From: CAZYQW01 sp964649825
GTDB taxonomy: Bacteria > Planctomycetota > B15-G4 > JADJEK01
Direction of reading: 5' to 3'
Assembly (NCBI GenBank): GCA_964649825.1
Contig: CAZYQW010000071.1
Location: 1-64,000, forward strand
Length of the DNA stretch: 64,000 nucleotides
Made by a program: the position numbers and the translations under genes. This document shows, piece after piece, positions 46,464 to 56,239 of the stretch. The first letter of the stretch is position 1; each line of letters starts with the position of its first letter. Below the pieces are notes generated by a model that made no database searches, was not told where the DNA came from, and saw nothing but the letters and a program-made list of their open reading frames with translations.

Positions 46464-48401
46464 ATGCGCCGACGCCGCTCCCGATTCGAGTTCACCCGCC
46501 GCATCTCGTTCCTCGTCGTCTCCGGCCTCGTGGGAGCGCGATCCGCCACGGCCCTCGCGCAGGACGCGCCGGCCCCCCGGCCGGAAGCGCCGCCGGCGAT
46601 CGTCCTCGACGGCGAGTTCGACGACTGGCCCGCCGGCGTTCGCGCCGTCGCCGACGGTGACTACCTCTACGTGCGGTTCGCCCCGCCCGACCGGTTCACG
46701 CTTCAGGGAGGAACCCGCTCGTCGCAGCTCGAGATCGACCTCGACGGCCGGTCCGACACCGGACGACCGGCCTACGCGGCCGATCTCGGGGTCGACCTGG
46801 AGATCGCCTTCAGCCCCCCGTCTCCCGAGGCGGGGAAGCCGCCGCGCGTCGGGGTCGAGATCCGCAGCTATCGCGAGCACGCGATCTTCGACGTGATCGA
46901 TCACGCCGAGGTCGGCCTGATCTTCGCGCCGACGTATGCGGCCGCCGAGTACGAGCTCCGTCTCTCGCGCCACGCCGAACTCGCGGAGCCGAACGGCTCG
47001 CGTTGGAGCCGCTCGTCGCGCGTCCGCTCGCGCTATTCGGTCCAGGACGCGCGCGGTAAGTTTCGATTCGACGGCGTCGTAGCGGTCGAGCTCCCGCCGC
47101 GGTCGCAGCCGTCGGGCCCGACCGGCGTCCCTCCCGCGCGCCTCGCGAAGACCGCGCGGATCGTATCGTGGAACATCGAGCAGGCCGCGCCGCGCGACAA
47201 CCCGACGCCGTTCGCGCGCATCCTCCGCCACTTGAACGCCGACGTCATCCTCTTCCAGGAGTGGTGGAAGACGTCGGCGCGCGAGCTCGAGGCATGGATG
47301 AGCGCGAACGTCCCGTCCGAGACGCCGTGGAGGGCCGTCACGTTCGGCGACCTCGGCGTCGCGGTCGTCTCCCGCCACAAGACGACTGAGTTCCTGAAGA
47401 AGGAGATCGAGCCTCATCGCGAGGTGCACGGGCGGCCGCGACCCGTCCGCTGCGCGGGCGCCACGGTGGAGACGCCGATCGGACGGCTGAGCGCGTTCAG
47501 CCTGCATCTGAAGGCGCGCGGGGCGATGGGGACATGGGAGGACGAGCTCCGAGTGGTCGAGGCCGAGTCGGTGAACGAGACCCTGCGGCGCACGTTCGGA
47601 AAGGACCGCACCCGCGCCTGCATTCTCTCCGGAGACATGAACCTCGTCGGCACGCGCGACCCGCTCGATCGGCTGGCGGCGAAGCTCGACGCGGACGGCT
47701 CCGACCTGACGATCGTCGACGCCGCGGTCGTGGGCGGTCGCGCCAAGTACACCTGGACCCACTCGCCCAATCGATTCACGCCGGGACGCCTCGACTTCGC
47801 GGCGATCTCGGATTCGACGCTGGACGTCCGGCAGGCGTTCGTGCTCGACACCGAACTCCTCGCGCCGGCGTTCCTCGAGGCGAACGACCTGCGCGCCGGC
47901 GACTCTCGTGCGACCGACCACCGGCCGCTCGTGGTCGACCTCGCGGCGAAGGGCACCGGCGCGCCGCCGCTCGTTCCGGTGACGGGCGACGAGCTGTCGC
48001 GGCGCGTGGCCGGAGCGAAGGGACACCCGGTCGTCGTCAACTTCTGGGCGACCTGGTGCGTGCCCTGCGTTCGAGAGCTGCCCGATCTGCTGCGCGTGTA
48101 CGAGGACGCCAACGCGAGCGGGGTCGAGCTGATCCTCGTGTCGTGCGACTTCGATGGCGACGAGGAGAAGGCGCGCGTGCTCCTCGAGCAGATCGGTGTC
48201 GACTTCACCACCTACCGGAAGCAAGGCAAGGACGACCCGTTCATCGCCGCGTTCGATCCCGACTGGGAGGGGACGCTACCGACGACGATGGTCTTCGACG
48301 CGGACGGCGTGAAGCAGGGGCAGCACGTCGGCCAGGCGTCGTACGCGGAGCTCCGCGCGATGGTCGACGCGGTCCTCGGCGCCGGGGACGGGTCGCGGTA
48401 A
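46464..48401 (+). CDS. Exported endonuclease/exonuclease/phosphatase-TlpA fusion
   Basis: A 645-residue protein with a basic signal-like N-terminus ending ATALAQ. Residues 45-220 resemble a family-9 carbohydrate-binding beta-sandwich (IVLDGEFDDWPAGV, LEIDLDGRSDTG). Residues 230-492 are an endonuclease/exonuclease/phosphatase domain: IVSWNIEQ, ILFQEWW, SGDMNLVG and the closing ATDHRPLVV. Residues 500-645 are a TlpA/ResA-like thioredoxin with active site WCVPC (Cys532 and Cys535) in FWATWCVPCVRELP. Such a combination is unusual. The first parts may bind and cleave an extracellular phosphate ester or nucleic acid, and the thioredoxin part could act on disulfides; how they cooperate is unknown. 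Confidence 0.85.
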   Translation: MRRRRSRFEFTRRISFLVVSGLVGARSATALAQDAPAPRPEAPPAIVLDGEFDDWPAGVRAVADGDYLYVRFAPPDRFTLQGGTRSSQLEIDLDGRSDTGRPAYAADLGVDLEIAFSPPSPEAGKPPRVGVEIRSYREHAIFDVIDHAEVGLIFAPTYAAAEYELRLSRHAELAEPNGSRWSRSSRVRSRYSVQDARGKFRFDGVVAVELPPRSQPSGPTGVPPARLAKTARIVSWNIEQAAPRDNPTPFARILRHLNADVILFQEWWKTSARELEAWMSANVPSETPWRAVTFGDLGVAVVSRHKTTEFLKKEIEPHREVHGRPRPVRCAGATVETPIGRLSAFSLHLKARGAMGTWEDELRVVEAESVNETLRRTFGKDRTRACILSGDMNLVGTRDPLDRLAAKLDADGSDLTIVDAAVVGGRAKYTWTHSPNRFTPGRLDFAAISDSTLDVRQAFVLDTELLAPAFLEANDLRAGDSRATDHRPLVVDLAAKGTGAPPLVPVTGDELSRRVAGAKGHPVVVNFWATWCVPCVRELPDLLRVYEDANASGVELILVSCDFDGDEEKARVLLEQIGVDFTTYRKQGKDDPFIAAFDPDWEGTLPTTMVFDADGVKQGQHVGQASYAELRAMVDAVLGAGDGSR

Positions 48402-48552
48402 CCCTACCGGATTCATGCCCGTCGTCGCGGCGACGGTGCGACGATCACGAGTCGCGCGAGGTCGAGGACCGCGTCCGCTGACGCTCCGCCGCTCCACGAC
48501 CGTGAAACCGAGTACACTGATCCGGCTCCAGTGAGTTCGGCACGCGGTTCCC

Positions 48553-51273
48553 ATGCTCCCCTCAGACGACGATCGGATCGCCGAGACCCTCGCTCGATGC
48601 CTCGAGGCGCGCGAGCGCGGCGAACCCGTCGACCTCCACGTCCTCTGCGGCGGCGACTCCGTGCTCGAGCGGCGCGTCGAAGCGTTGCTCGGGTTCGACG
48701 CCCACGCGATGCGGGAACTGCGCGCCCGGAGCTCCGCGCGGAACGGGGCCGCGGCCGGCGAGGGCGTCGATCTCCCGCCGCGACTCGGCGAGTTCGCGAT
48801 CATCGCACGGCTCGGCTCGGGCGGGATGGGCAAGGTCTACCTCGCCGAGCAGAGCTCGCTGCGCCGCCTCGTCGCGCTCAAGGTGTTCGACGCCTCGCTC
48901 TTCCCCGACGCGGCCTCGATCGCGCGGTTTCGGCGCGAGGCCGAGATCACCGCCGCGCTCGAGCATCCGAGCATCGTGCCGATCCACGCGATCGGCGTGG
49001 ACGGCGATCGCCACTACATCGCCATGAAGTGGCTGACCGGTCCCGGGCTCGATCGGCTCGAGCAGCCCGTCCCGCCCGACGAGGTCGCGCGCATCGGCAT
49101 CGCGGTCGCGCGCGCCCTCGACCAGGCCCACCGCGGCGGAGTGGTCCATCGCGACGTGAAACCCGGCAACGTGATCCTCGACGACGGCCACCCGGTCGTC
49201 GTCGACTTCGGACTCTGCCGTCCCGTGGCCGAACCAACGATGACCGGACGGGGCGTCGTGCCGGGCACGCTTCCCTACATGCCTCCGGACGCGTTTCGCA
49301 ACGGCGCGGCCGAGACGCATCCGCGTGTCGACGTCTACGGGCTCGGCGCGACGTTGTACGAGCTCGCGGCAGGACGGCCTCCCTTCGAGGCCGACTCGCC
49401 CGAGCGCCTGATCCACGACATCCTGCATCGGGAGCCGGCGCCGCTGCACCTCGCGCGAAGGGACCGCGACCTCGAGACGATCCTCCTGCGTGCGCTCGCG
49501 AAGGAGCCGAGCCAGCGGTTCGCCACCTGCCAGGAACTCGCCGACGAGCTGGAGCGCTTTCGCTCGGGCGAGGAGATCCTCTCCCAGCGCGCGGGACCCG
49601 TGAGCCGGAGCATCCGATTCGTGCGTCGCCGCCGCGTCGCGAGCGTCGCGGTCATGGCCGCGACCGTGCTGTTCGCGCTGTTCACCCGTGGCATCCTCCA
49701 GGACCGGGAGCGCCTGGCCCAGGGCGCGAGCTCGCTCGACGCTGCTCTCGCGTCGCGCGACCGCCTTCGAGCTCGGACCGTGCTCGACACGCTCGTGGAA
49801 CAGTACGGTCCGACCGGCCGCGGCATCCCCGAGCTGGTTCGACACGTCCAGCGGCTCGAGGCGGAGGAGGCCCTCATCGACCTCGTCATGGACCGCCGCG
49901 AAGACGTCGCGCCGAAGACGCTCGACGACGCGCTGGCGCGCCTTCGCTCCACGGGGGACATCGACGACGCGCCGCGCTATGTCCAGCTCGCGATCGCACT
50001 CGTCCACCTCTACCGCAACGAGACCGAGCGCGCCGTCGAACGCCTCGCCACGCTGGAGCGATCGACACGCGCCGACGGAGGCTCCGGGCGGGCCACCGCC
50101 GCGATCCGCGCCTGCATCTCGCCCACCACCGCTCGTGACGCCGATCTCGATCTGCAGGACGAGCCGCGCGTCGCCCTCGAGCACGTGTTCACGGCGCTCG
50201 CGCTGCGGATCCTCTCGCGCTCGAACGACGAGTGGAAGGCGGAGCTCGAGCGGGCCCTCTCGCTCGACCCGCGCGACGCCCGGGCGATGTACGTCCGCGC
50301 CCGGCTGCTTTTCGCCGAGGGCGAATACGAAAGCGCGCGCATCGCGTTCGAGTATCTCGCGCCGGCCGGACACGCCGAGGCGACGCGACAGACGTTCATC
50401 GCGTGGCTCGACGTCGTCGACGGGGACCCCGACGCCGCGTTGGCTCGCACGGACGCCATCCCGTCCGGCGAGCGGACGCCTCGGACGTACCTGGTGCGGG
50501 CGGATGCCTGGCGGAGGAAGGACGCACCGGACGCCGTGACCCGGGAGCTCGAGGCCGCGCTCGCGCGGTGGCCGAACGCGCCACAGGTCAACATCGGGCT
50601 GGGCGCGTGGCGTTGGGAGCAGGCGCGCGAACTCGCGCAAGCGACGGGAGACGCGACCATCGCCGCGAGCGAGATCGCGCGTGCGAAGCAGGAAGCTCGC
50701 GAGCGCTTCGCCGCCGCGCTCCAGAACGCGTCGTTCGGACACCAGCACGAGGCGGCCCGCCTCCACGTGCTGATCGCCGCCGCGGACGACGAGATCGCGG
50801 CGCCCGGCGTCGGCCCGAACCGGCTTCTCGACGTCGCCCTGCGCCTGAGGGAGTTCGCCGACTCGTGCCAGGACGTGAACGTGAAGGCGCGCGCGCTCGA
50901 CTACGTCGGCACCCTGTCCCACCAAGCCGGCGACTTCGGGGCCGCGCTGCGCGCCCATCGCGACGCGCTCGAGGCGGAACCGGACTCGATCCGCGCGCGC
51001 CTCGGCATCGCGCGGCTCCTGTGCGAGTCGAAGCGCGGGTTCGACGAGGTCGAGCGCCGGGCGGACGAGGTCCGCGCCCGCGAGGGACGCGGACGCGTTG
51101 CACCGACCTTCGACGAGATCACCGAGGCGATGTTCTACTCGGCCATCGTCGCGTTCTTCGGCCGCCGCAACGACGAGTGCCACGCGCTGGCGACGCGGGC
51201 GCTCGAGCGTGAACCGGCGGACCCGAAGCTCCGCGCGCTCTGCGCCAAACTCGTCGCGAGCTCGACGCCCTGA
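48553..51273 (+). CDS. PknB-type Ser/Thr protein kinase with TPR tail
   Basis: A 906-residue membrane kinase. An N-terminal 75-residue acidic helical segment precedes the kinase domain (about 80-340). That domain has GSGGMG 88-93, Lys110 (VALK), HRDVKPGN with Asp201, DFG 218-220, and MPPD where APE is usual. One transmembrane helix lies near 358-375 (VASVAVMAATVLFALF). The remaining 500 residues are helical with TPR-like repeats (AMYVRARLLFAEGEYESARI). The architecture is that of the kinase at 14044-16179 but with an added N-terminal part. Substrates are unknown. Confidence 0.9.
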   Translation: MLPSDDDRIAETLARCLEARERGEPVDLHVLCGGDSVLERRVEALLGFDAHAMRELRARSSARNGAAAGEGVDLPPRLGEFAIIARLGSGGMGKVYLAEQSSLRRLVALKVFDASLFPDAASIARFRREAEITAALEHPSIVPIHAIGVDGDRHYIAMKWLTGPGLDRLEQPVPPDEVARIGIAVARALDQAHRGGVVHRDVKPGNVILDDGHPVVVDFGLCRPVAEPTMTGRGVVPGTLPYMPPDAFRNGAAETHPRVDVYGLGATLYELAAGRPPFEADSPERLIHDILHREPAPLHLARRDRDLETILLRALAKEPSQRFATCQELADELERFRSGEEILSQRAGPVSRSIRFVRRRRVASVAVMAATVLFALFTRGILQDRERLAQGASSLDAALASRDRLRARTVLDTLVEQYGPTGRGIPELVRHVQRLEAEEALIDLVMDRREDVAPKTLDDALARLRSTGDIDDAPRYVQLAIALVHLYRNETERAVERLATLERSTRADGGSGRATAAIRACISPTTARDADLDLQDEPRVALEHVFTALALRILSRSNDEWKAELERALSLDPRDARAMYVRARLLFAEGEYESARIAFEYLAPAGHAEATRQTFIAWLDVVDGDPDAALARTDAIPSGERTPRTYLVRADAWRRKDAPDAVTRELEAALARWPNAPQVNIGLGAWRWEQARELAQATGDATIAASEIARAKQEARERFAAALQNASFGHQHEAARLHVLIAAADDEIAAPGVGPNRLLDVALRLREFADSCQDVNVKARALDYVGTLSHQAGDFGAALRAHRDALEAEPDSIRARLGIARLLCESKRGFDEVERRADEVRAREGRGRVAPTFDEITEAMFYSAIVAFFGRRNDECHALATRALEREPADPKLRALCAKLVASSTP

Positions 51274-51288
51274 TCGACTCTCGAGTCG

Positions 51289-52458
51289 TCAGGGGACGAC
51301 CAACGCGCCCCAACCCGAGCTCGAGAGGTCGATCGAGCCGAGCGGCGACTTGATCTTCGCCACCTGGATCTCGTCGCCGGACGAGACGAACGAAGTGACG
51401 TCGACCGCGATCAGTTGGGCGCCCACGATCACCCCCGGGAGGAAGTAGGTCGTCTCCTCGTGCTTGATCGACACGAAGATCGGCCCCACCATGTTCTGGA
51501 TCGGCAGCATCGCGTGGATCCCGAGGGGGCCGCGGTCGGCGACCACCGGTTTGATCGCGATCGCGTCGTTCTTCCAGTAGTCATCGCCGCCGTTCGGCAA
51601 GGGGATGCCGACGTCGAACGAGATGCTCGCGGTGGGCCCGGTCTGCACCAGCAGGTCGCCGAAGTCGAAGTCGACCGGGTCGAGCGTGTCCTCGTCGTTG
51701 TCGGCGGGCATCGGGTCCACCGGGCCGAGGTTGATCGGCTGCACGATGATCTTCATCGGGATTCCCATCCCCGCGATCTGGCTGAGGCCGTAGTCGTCGT
51801 CCGTGCAGAAGGCTTGCAGCTCGGACAGGCCCGCCGTGAGGATGATCACCGAGTCCATCACGTTCTCCGCGTCGAAGAGAGTGGAGTTCATGGACGTCGA
51901 TGGCAGCAGCCGTGCCTCCCACGTTCGTTGGATCTGAGGCTTGCCGGCCGAGCCGTCATGGAGGACCCACGAGTCGCAATCGACGTCCCAGTCGCGGGGA
52001 ATCCCCCCGTCGCCGGTGATGGCGAGAAGAGGCTGCGAGTACGGCCGAGACGAGTCGTTCGTCATCGCGTCGAGGAGTGCGCTCGCTCGGGTCGTGTCGA
52101 CCCGGACGTACGGGTAAGTGGAATCGAGGATCCAGCCCCCCCACACCGCGGTCACCGGCGCGAACGACGGAGCGGTCCAGGGGTACGCGGCGTTGACACC
52201 GACGATGAAGTCGTGATTCGCCTGCGTCGTCGCGTCGTTCGGATCGAGCTCCACCTTCGCGATCACCCCGACCCAGCTTCCCGGCTCCCCGGTGAGCTGG
52301 ATGGCGAAGACCCGCCCTTCGGCGTCCAACTGCCACGGCCCATCTCCGACGCGGACCAGGAGCTCGACCGGTTCGTAGGAGCTCAGATCGGGTACGGCCG
52401 CGCGGCCCACCGTGGCCGCCACGACGGACACACTCAGCAGTAGCGCCACTGTGCGCAT
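51289..52458 (-). CDS. Secreted protein of unknown function
   Basis: A 389-residue exported protein with signal peptide (TVALLLSVSVVAATVGRA). The mature part is beta-rich and acidic, with Asp-rich loops such as PADNDEDTLDPVDFDFGD that might bind calcium. No named domain was recognised. GAGGTGA precedes the ATG. The ECF sigma gene lies 94 bases upstream in the same direction and may be transcribed with it. Confidence 0.72.
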   Translation of the reverse strand: MRTVALLLSVSVVAATVGRAAVPDLSSYEPVELLVRVGDGPWQLDAEGRVFAIQLTGEPGSWVGVIAKVELDPNDATTQANHDFIVGVNAAYPWTAPSFAPVTAVWGGWILDSTYPYVRVDTTRASALLDAMTNDSSRPYSQPLLAITGDGGIPRDWDVDCDSWVLHDGSAGKPQIQRTWEARLLPSTSMNSTLFDAENVMDSVIILTAGLSELQAFCTDDDYGLSQIAGMGIPMKIIVQPINLGPVDPMPADNDEDTLDPVDFDFGDLLVQTGPTASISFDVGIPLPNGGDDYWKNDAIAIKPVVADRGPLGIHAMLPIQNMVGPIFVSIKHEETTYFLPGVIVGAQLIAVDVTSFVSSGDEIQVAKIKSPLGSIDLSSSGWGALVVP

Positions 52459-52552
52459 GGGTTCACCTCGTTTAGAGCCTGGAGTCGGACCATTGGTCTC
52501 GGGCGGAGGTCCGCTCGCGCCGCTACACGGTTTCTCGAGAAACGTCGCCGAA

Positions 52553-53152
52553 TCAGCGGCTTGCCCGCGCCAGCCGCAGCCGCTCGCATTCCAGCGCCAG
52601 CGCCACCCGCGCCCGCGTAAGCAGGACGCGGCATCCGCTCTCGGATCGCCCCATCTCCTGGGCGACTTGGCGGTGCGAGCAGCCCTCGATCACGTGAAGT
52701 CGGATGATCCGCTGGAACTCCTCCGACAGTCGCACCAGCGCGCGGTCGACGAGCTCGACGTCCTCGCGGTACGCGAGGACGGAGCCGGGCGACGGCGCCG
52801 CACGACCCAACGACGCCTCGTCCGGCTCCGACGAGCCGGAGCCGAGCGGTGCTCCTTCGGCCCGCTTGAGCGCGCCGAAGAACCTCCCGCGATCCTGGAT
52901 CGTTCGCTGGAGGAGCGTCTCGAGCCAGCGTACGAACGTCGGCTCGTTCTCTCCCTGGAACCCGCGCACCGATCGGACCACGTCGACGAAGGTGCTCTGG
53001 ATCACGTCCGAGAGATTCATCCGCGCCCTGAGCCCGTCACCGAGCTGGCCCCGCGCGACTTGGACGAGGTGTCGTCGATGCCGGATCAGCAACCGCTCGA
53101 GCGCCTCGCGGTCGCCCATTCGGGCCTTCAAGACATCGTCGGAGTTCGCCAT
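52553..53152 (-). CDS. ECF-type RNA polymerase sigma factor
   Basis: A 199-residue sigma-70-family factor. Region 2 is seen in MNLSDVIQSTFVDVVRSVRGFQG, and region 4 in RIIRLHVIEGCSHRQVAQEMG followed by SESGCRVLLTRARVAL. The DVVQ-type region 2 with long linker is common in Planctomycetes and related groups. No anti-sigma factor is encoded next to it; control may come from a Ser/Thr kinase, such as the one encoded downstream on the other strand, but that is inference. Confidence 0.9.
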   Translation of the reverse strand: MANSDDVLKARMGDREALERLLIRHRRHLVQVARGQLGDGLRARMNLSDVIQSTFVDVVRSVRGFQGENEPTFVRWLETLLQRTIQDRGRFFGALKRAEGAPLGSGSSEPDEASLGRAAPSPGSVLAYREDVELVDRALVRLSEEFQRIIRLHVIEGCSHRQVAQEMGRSESGCRVLLTRARVALALECERLRLARASR

Positions 53153-53576
53153 GGCACGGAGGAGTATAGACGGGACGAGCGGCGGGTTGGACCTGAGAAG
53201 GACCGCGACCTTGGACGCGAAGCGGGAGAGCTTTCCGCCCGCTTAGTTCGCGGCCGTCGCCTTTTCGTCGTAGCGGACGAAGCGTCGATCCGCCCAAACC
53301 GGTGGCCGGTGAGCTCTCCAAGCCGGAGCCCCCTGCCTGCCAATCCGATCGGACCGAGTGGATCGGACCCCCGGACGTCCACCTCGTCGGCCGGGAACCG
53401 CTCGGTCCGGTTCTCTTCGCGGCACCGTCTCCGTCCTGGACCCCTGACGTTCGCGAAGCCCGCGGTTCACCGGCGATTTCCGTCCGAGCCCGGCCGGCGG
53501 CGCCTCGCGGTCGTATCAAGGGCCTCCCAGAACTGCCGAGCGAACGACTCGAACGTCCAAGACCGGAGACCCCGAC
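53153..53576. other. Intergenic stretch with no recognised feature
   Basis: This 424-base region separates the ECF sigma gene (minus) from the thioredoxin-like gene (plus). I see no good gene, RNA or hairpin; promoters for both sides are expected but not identifiable by eye. Confidence 0.4.
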
Positions 53577-54245
53577 ATGAAGCTCCACCTCGCCCTCGCC
53601 ACCGTCGTCACCGCCGCCACCCTCGTGACCTCTGCGACGTCCGACGAGGGGCTCGCCGCAAAGAAGTCGACCCGCCTCGAGATCGGAGCGAAGGCGGTCA
53701 CCGCCGACAAGCAGATGGAAGGCGTCGACGGCAAGCGCTACTCGATCGCCCAGACTCGCGGCGAGAAGGGAACGCTCGTCCTCTTCTCCTGCAACCACTG
53801 CCCTGTCGTCGTGGGCTACGAGACCCGGATCGCGAAGCTCTTGAACGAGTACAAGGACAAAGGGATCGGCGTCCTCGTCGTCAACTCGAACGACACGGTC
53901 CAGTTCGAGGAGGACGACCTTGCGGCGATGAAGGAGCGCGCCAAGAAGCGCGGCTTCGAGTTTCCGTACGTGATCGACGACACGTCCGACGTCGCGCGCG
54001 CGTTCGGCGCCACGAAGACGCCCGAGGCGTTCCTCTTCGACAAGGACTTGAAGCTCGCCTACTACGGTGCGATCGACGACAGCCCCCGCGACCCCGACGC
54101 GGTGGAGCGCCACTACCTGAAGGACGCGATGGACGCGATGATCGCGGGCAGCGAGGTCGAAACGTCGGAGACCCGGGCCGTCGGCTGCTCGATCAAGCTG
54201 CGTCCGGAGCGGAAGGCGGCCGAGGAGACCGACTCGTCCGGCTGA
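53577..54245 (+). CDS. Exported thioredoxin-like redoxin
   Basis: A 222-residue protein with signal peptide (LALATVVTAATLVTSATS). The thioredoxin-fold active site is Cys72-N-H-Cys75 in LFSCNHCPVVVGYE, a pattern shared by redoxin/AhpC-like proteins that often follow it with an ExR helix. Later KTPEAFLFDKDLKLAYYG carries the cis-proline (TPEAF). It likely acts on protein disulfides or peroxides outside the cytoplasm. An unusual C-terminal extension (about 30 residues, with the extra Cys in RAVGCSIKL) matches the tail of this subgroup. Confidence 0.87.
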   Translation: MKLHLALATVVTAATLVTSATSDEGLAAKKSTRLEIGAKAVTADKQMEGVDGKRYSIAQTRGEKGTLVLFSCNHCPVVVGYETRIAKLLNEYKDKGIGVLVVNSNDTVQFEEDDLAAMKERAKKRGFEFPYVIDDTSDVARAFGATKTPEAFLFDKDLKLAYYGAIDDSPRDPDAVERHYLKDAMDAMIAGSEVETSETRAVGCSIKLRPERKAAEETDSSG

Positions 54246-54251
54246 TCCGAA

Positions 54252-54641
54252 TCACCGCACCGGCGGCGGGGATCGCGGGCGGCGGGCGGCGACGAAGAGC
54301 GCCGCCCAACCGGCGAGCAGCAGCACGCCACCGATCGGCGTGACGGCGCCGAGCCAGCGCGCGTCCGTGACCGCCATCACGTAGAGGCTGCCGGAGAAGA
54401 GGACGACGCCGCCGGTGAAAGTCCATCCCGCGACGCGCACCGCGCTCGTGGCGGCGCGCGCGGCGAGGAGCCCGACGAGCAGCACCACCGGCGCGTGCAG
54501 GAGGTGGTAGCGAACGCCGGTGTCGAACCATGCGAGCTGCTCAGGAGTGAGCTTCGCTTTCAGTCCGTGCGCGGCGAACGCGCCGAGCGCGACTCCGAGA
54601 AAGCCGAGCGACGCTCCGATCGACGTGAACGTGCGGTCCAT
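54252..54641 (-). CDS. DUF423 (YgdD-like) membrane protein
   Basis: A 129-residue protein with four hydrophobic helices. The family signature is clear: LGFLGVALGAFAAHGLK at the start, FDTGVRYHLLHAPVVLL in the second segment, and GGVVLFSGSLYVMAVT in the third. Function of the family is unknown. It is divergent from the next gene across only 50 bases. Confidence 0.9.
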   Translation of the reverse strand: MDRTFTSIGASLGFLGVALGAFAAHGLKAKLTPEQLAWFDTGVRYHLLHAPVVLLVGLLAARAATSAVRVAGWTFTGGVVLFSGSLYVMAVTDARWLGAVTPIGGVLLLAGWAALFVAARRPRSPPPVR

Positions 54642-54691
54642 GTCGGGTAACGTACCGCTTTCCGCTTCGCGACCCGAGAGGCCATCCGACG

Positions 54692-55153
54692 ATGTCCGAC
54701 CTGAAGACGCTGCTCGCTCCGATCTCGACGTTCGTGGCCGGGCTCGACGCCTCCGATCCGCAGGCGTGCGAGGCCGCGCTGAACGAGCGCTTCCCGAGCG
54801 ACGATCCCGTCGTCACCGCCGTACGGGACGCGGCGCGCGCCGCGGTTCGGGACGGGACGATCTGCAACCGCGGCGAGCCCGGCATGCAGTTCTCCCGGGT
54901 GGTGAAGCCGGCCGACGATCCCGCCGGCTGCTCGGTCGACGCCGTGCTGATGGAGAACGCGGCCGGCCCCGCCCACACCCACACGAACGGCGAGTTCTGC
55001 CTCTGCCTCCCCGAGAACGAGGGCGCGAAGTTCGAGGACCGGACCGATCGTTGGATCGTGATGCCGAAGGGATCGCGGCACGTCCCGACCGTAAGGAACG
55101 GAAAGATGCTCATCCTGTACTGGCTGCCGGGCGGCGCGGTGGAGTGGGGTTGA
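54692..55153 (+). CDS. DUF4863 / 4-hydroxylaminobenzoate-lyase-like cupin
   Basis: A 153-residue protein with a cupin-like metal site: AHTHTNGEFCLCLPE supplies His residues and Glu, followed by PKGSRHVPTV near the end. The start DLKTLLAPISTFVAGLD and the early NRGEPGMQFSRV match the family that includes Pseudomonas PnbB, which acts on 4-hydroxylaminobenzoate. Whether the same substrate is used here is uncertain because no nitroaromatic genes are near. Confidence 0.7.
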   Translation: MSDLKTLLAPISTFVAGLDASDPQACEAALNERFPSDDPVVTAVRDAARAAVRDGTICNRGEPGMQFSRVVKPADDPAGCSVDAVLMENAAGPAHTHTNGEFCLCLPENEGAKFEDRTDRWIVMPKGSRHVPTVRNGKMLILYWLPGGAVEWG

Positions 55154-55255
55154 CGGCGAGCGAAACGTGGTGAGACCCGCCGCGCGACTTGTCCCGTGCG
55201 AACGAACACGGTAGGACGTCACCTCGAGGGACCCATCCGAGGCTGGAGGTGGACG

Positions 55256-56239
55256 ATGGTGGTTGGTGTTCGAGGAATCCGAATCGCGGGGTTGATCCCC
55301 CTTGCGCTCCTCACCGCTTGCGGATTGACGGCGGTCGAGCGTCAGTCGATCGCGAGATTCGCGGCGGCCGCGGAGGAGCTTGGCGATCTCTGCCTCGACG
55401 AACTCCCGCAGATGCGCGACACGCAGCTCGAGCTTCGGGTGGCGGCGGCCACGCCGGACGTCGTCGATCCGGAAGACGCCGCCTCCGTGGCCGCGGTCTA
55501 CTACGGCGACTTCACGCTCGAACGACTCGAGGTTCGAATGAAGGCCGCGCAGGTCTTGAAGCGCTACGGCGAGGCGCTCGGCCGCCTCGTGAGCGACGCC
55601 TCGGACGCCGAGCTTCGCGACGCGTCGGACGCGCTCGTGTCGAGCCTGCGCGCCCATCCGGACCTCGAGCTCGACGACGCCAAGTTGAACCTCATCGGTA
55701 CCGCGGTCTACACCGTCGGTTGGTTCTTCGTCGAAGCGCGGCGCAAGAGCAGCGTCCGCGAGATCATCGATCAGACCGAAGCCGACGTGAGGACGCTCAT
55801 CATGCACCTGGCGGTCGACCTCGACCCGATGCAAGAAGGTGTGACGAGCTTCGTGGACGACGCCATCGACGACGTTCGCATGCAAGTCGCGGTCGAGAAG
55901 CCGTTCTCCGATGGAACCGAGGCGGCTCGCTGGGCGGCGAGCGACCGGCTCCTCCTCGCCAACGCGGCCGAGCAGTACTTGGCGAAGGTCGCGACGACGG
56001 CGTCGACGAAGCTCACGACGTTGAGCGGCAGCCTCGGGTCGGTCCGCCAGGCCCTCGATGAGGATCGATGGTACGCGAGCGCGTTCTCGGACGAGAACGT
56101 GGCCGCGCTGGCCGGCCTCGCTCACGACGTCTTGTCGCTCCGGGACGGAGCCGACCCAGTTCGCGAGAACCTCGCCAGCGCGCGTGGCGCCCGTGGCGCC
56201 CGTGGCGAAGGGCCGTGGCGGAAGGAGGAGCGGCCATGA
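55256..56239 (+). CDS. Lipoprotein of unknown function, coupled to a small helical protein
   Basis: A 327-residue protein with signal peptide and lipobox (LIPLALLTAC). The mature part is almost entirely helical, with long amphipathic stretches such as FAAAAEELGDLCLDELPQM and a hydrophobic IGTAVYTVGWFFV. The C-terminus carries a (GAR)-like run produced by three 9-base repeats. GGAGGTG precedes the ATG at 55256. Its stop overlaps the next start as ATGA, so the two products probably work together. No family recognised. Confidence 0.68.
   Translation: MVVGVRGIRIAGLIPLALLTACGLTAVERQSIARFAAAAEELGDLCLDELPQMRDTQLELRVAAATPDVVDPEDAASVAAVYYGDFTLERLEVRMKAAQVLKRYGEALGRLVSDASDAELRDASDALVSSLRAHPDLELDDAKLNLIGTAVYTVGWFFVEARRKSSVREIIDQTEADVRTLIMHLAVDLDPMQEGVTSFVDDAIDDVRMQVAVEKPFSDGTEAARWAASDRLLLANAAEQYLAKVATTASTKLTTLSGSLGSVRQALDEDRWYASAFSDENVAALAGLAHDVLSLRDGADPVRENLASARGARGARGEGPWRKEERP
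56183..56209 (+). repeat. Three 9-base tandem repeats within a coding region
   Basis: CGTGGCGCC twice and CGTGGCGAA once, encoding the Gly-Ala-Arg run near the end of the lipoprotein. In-frame expansion would not disrupt the gene. Confidence 0.6.
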
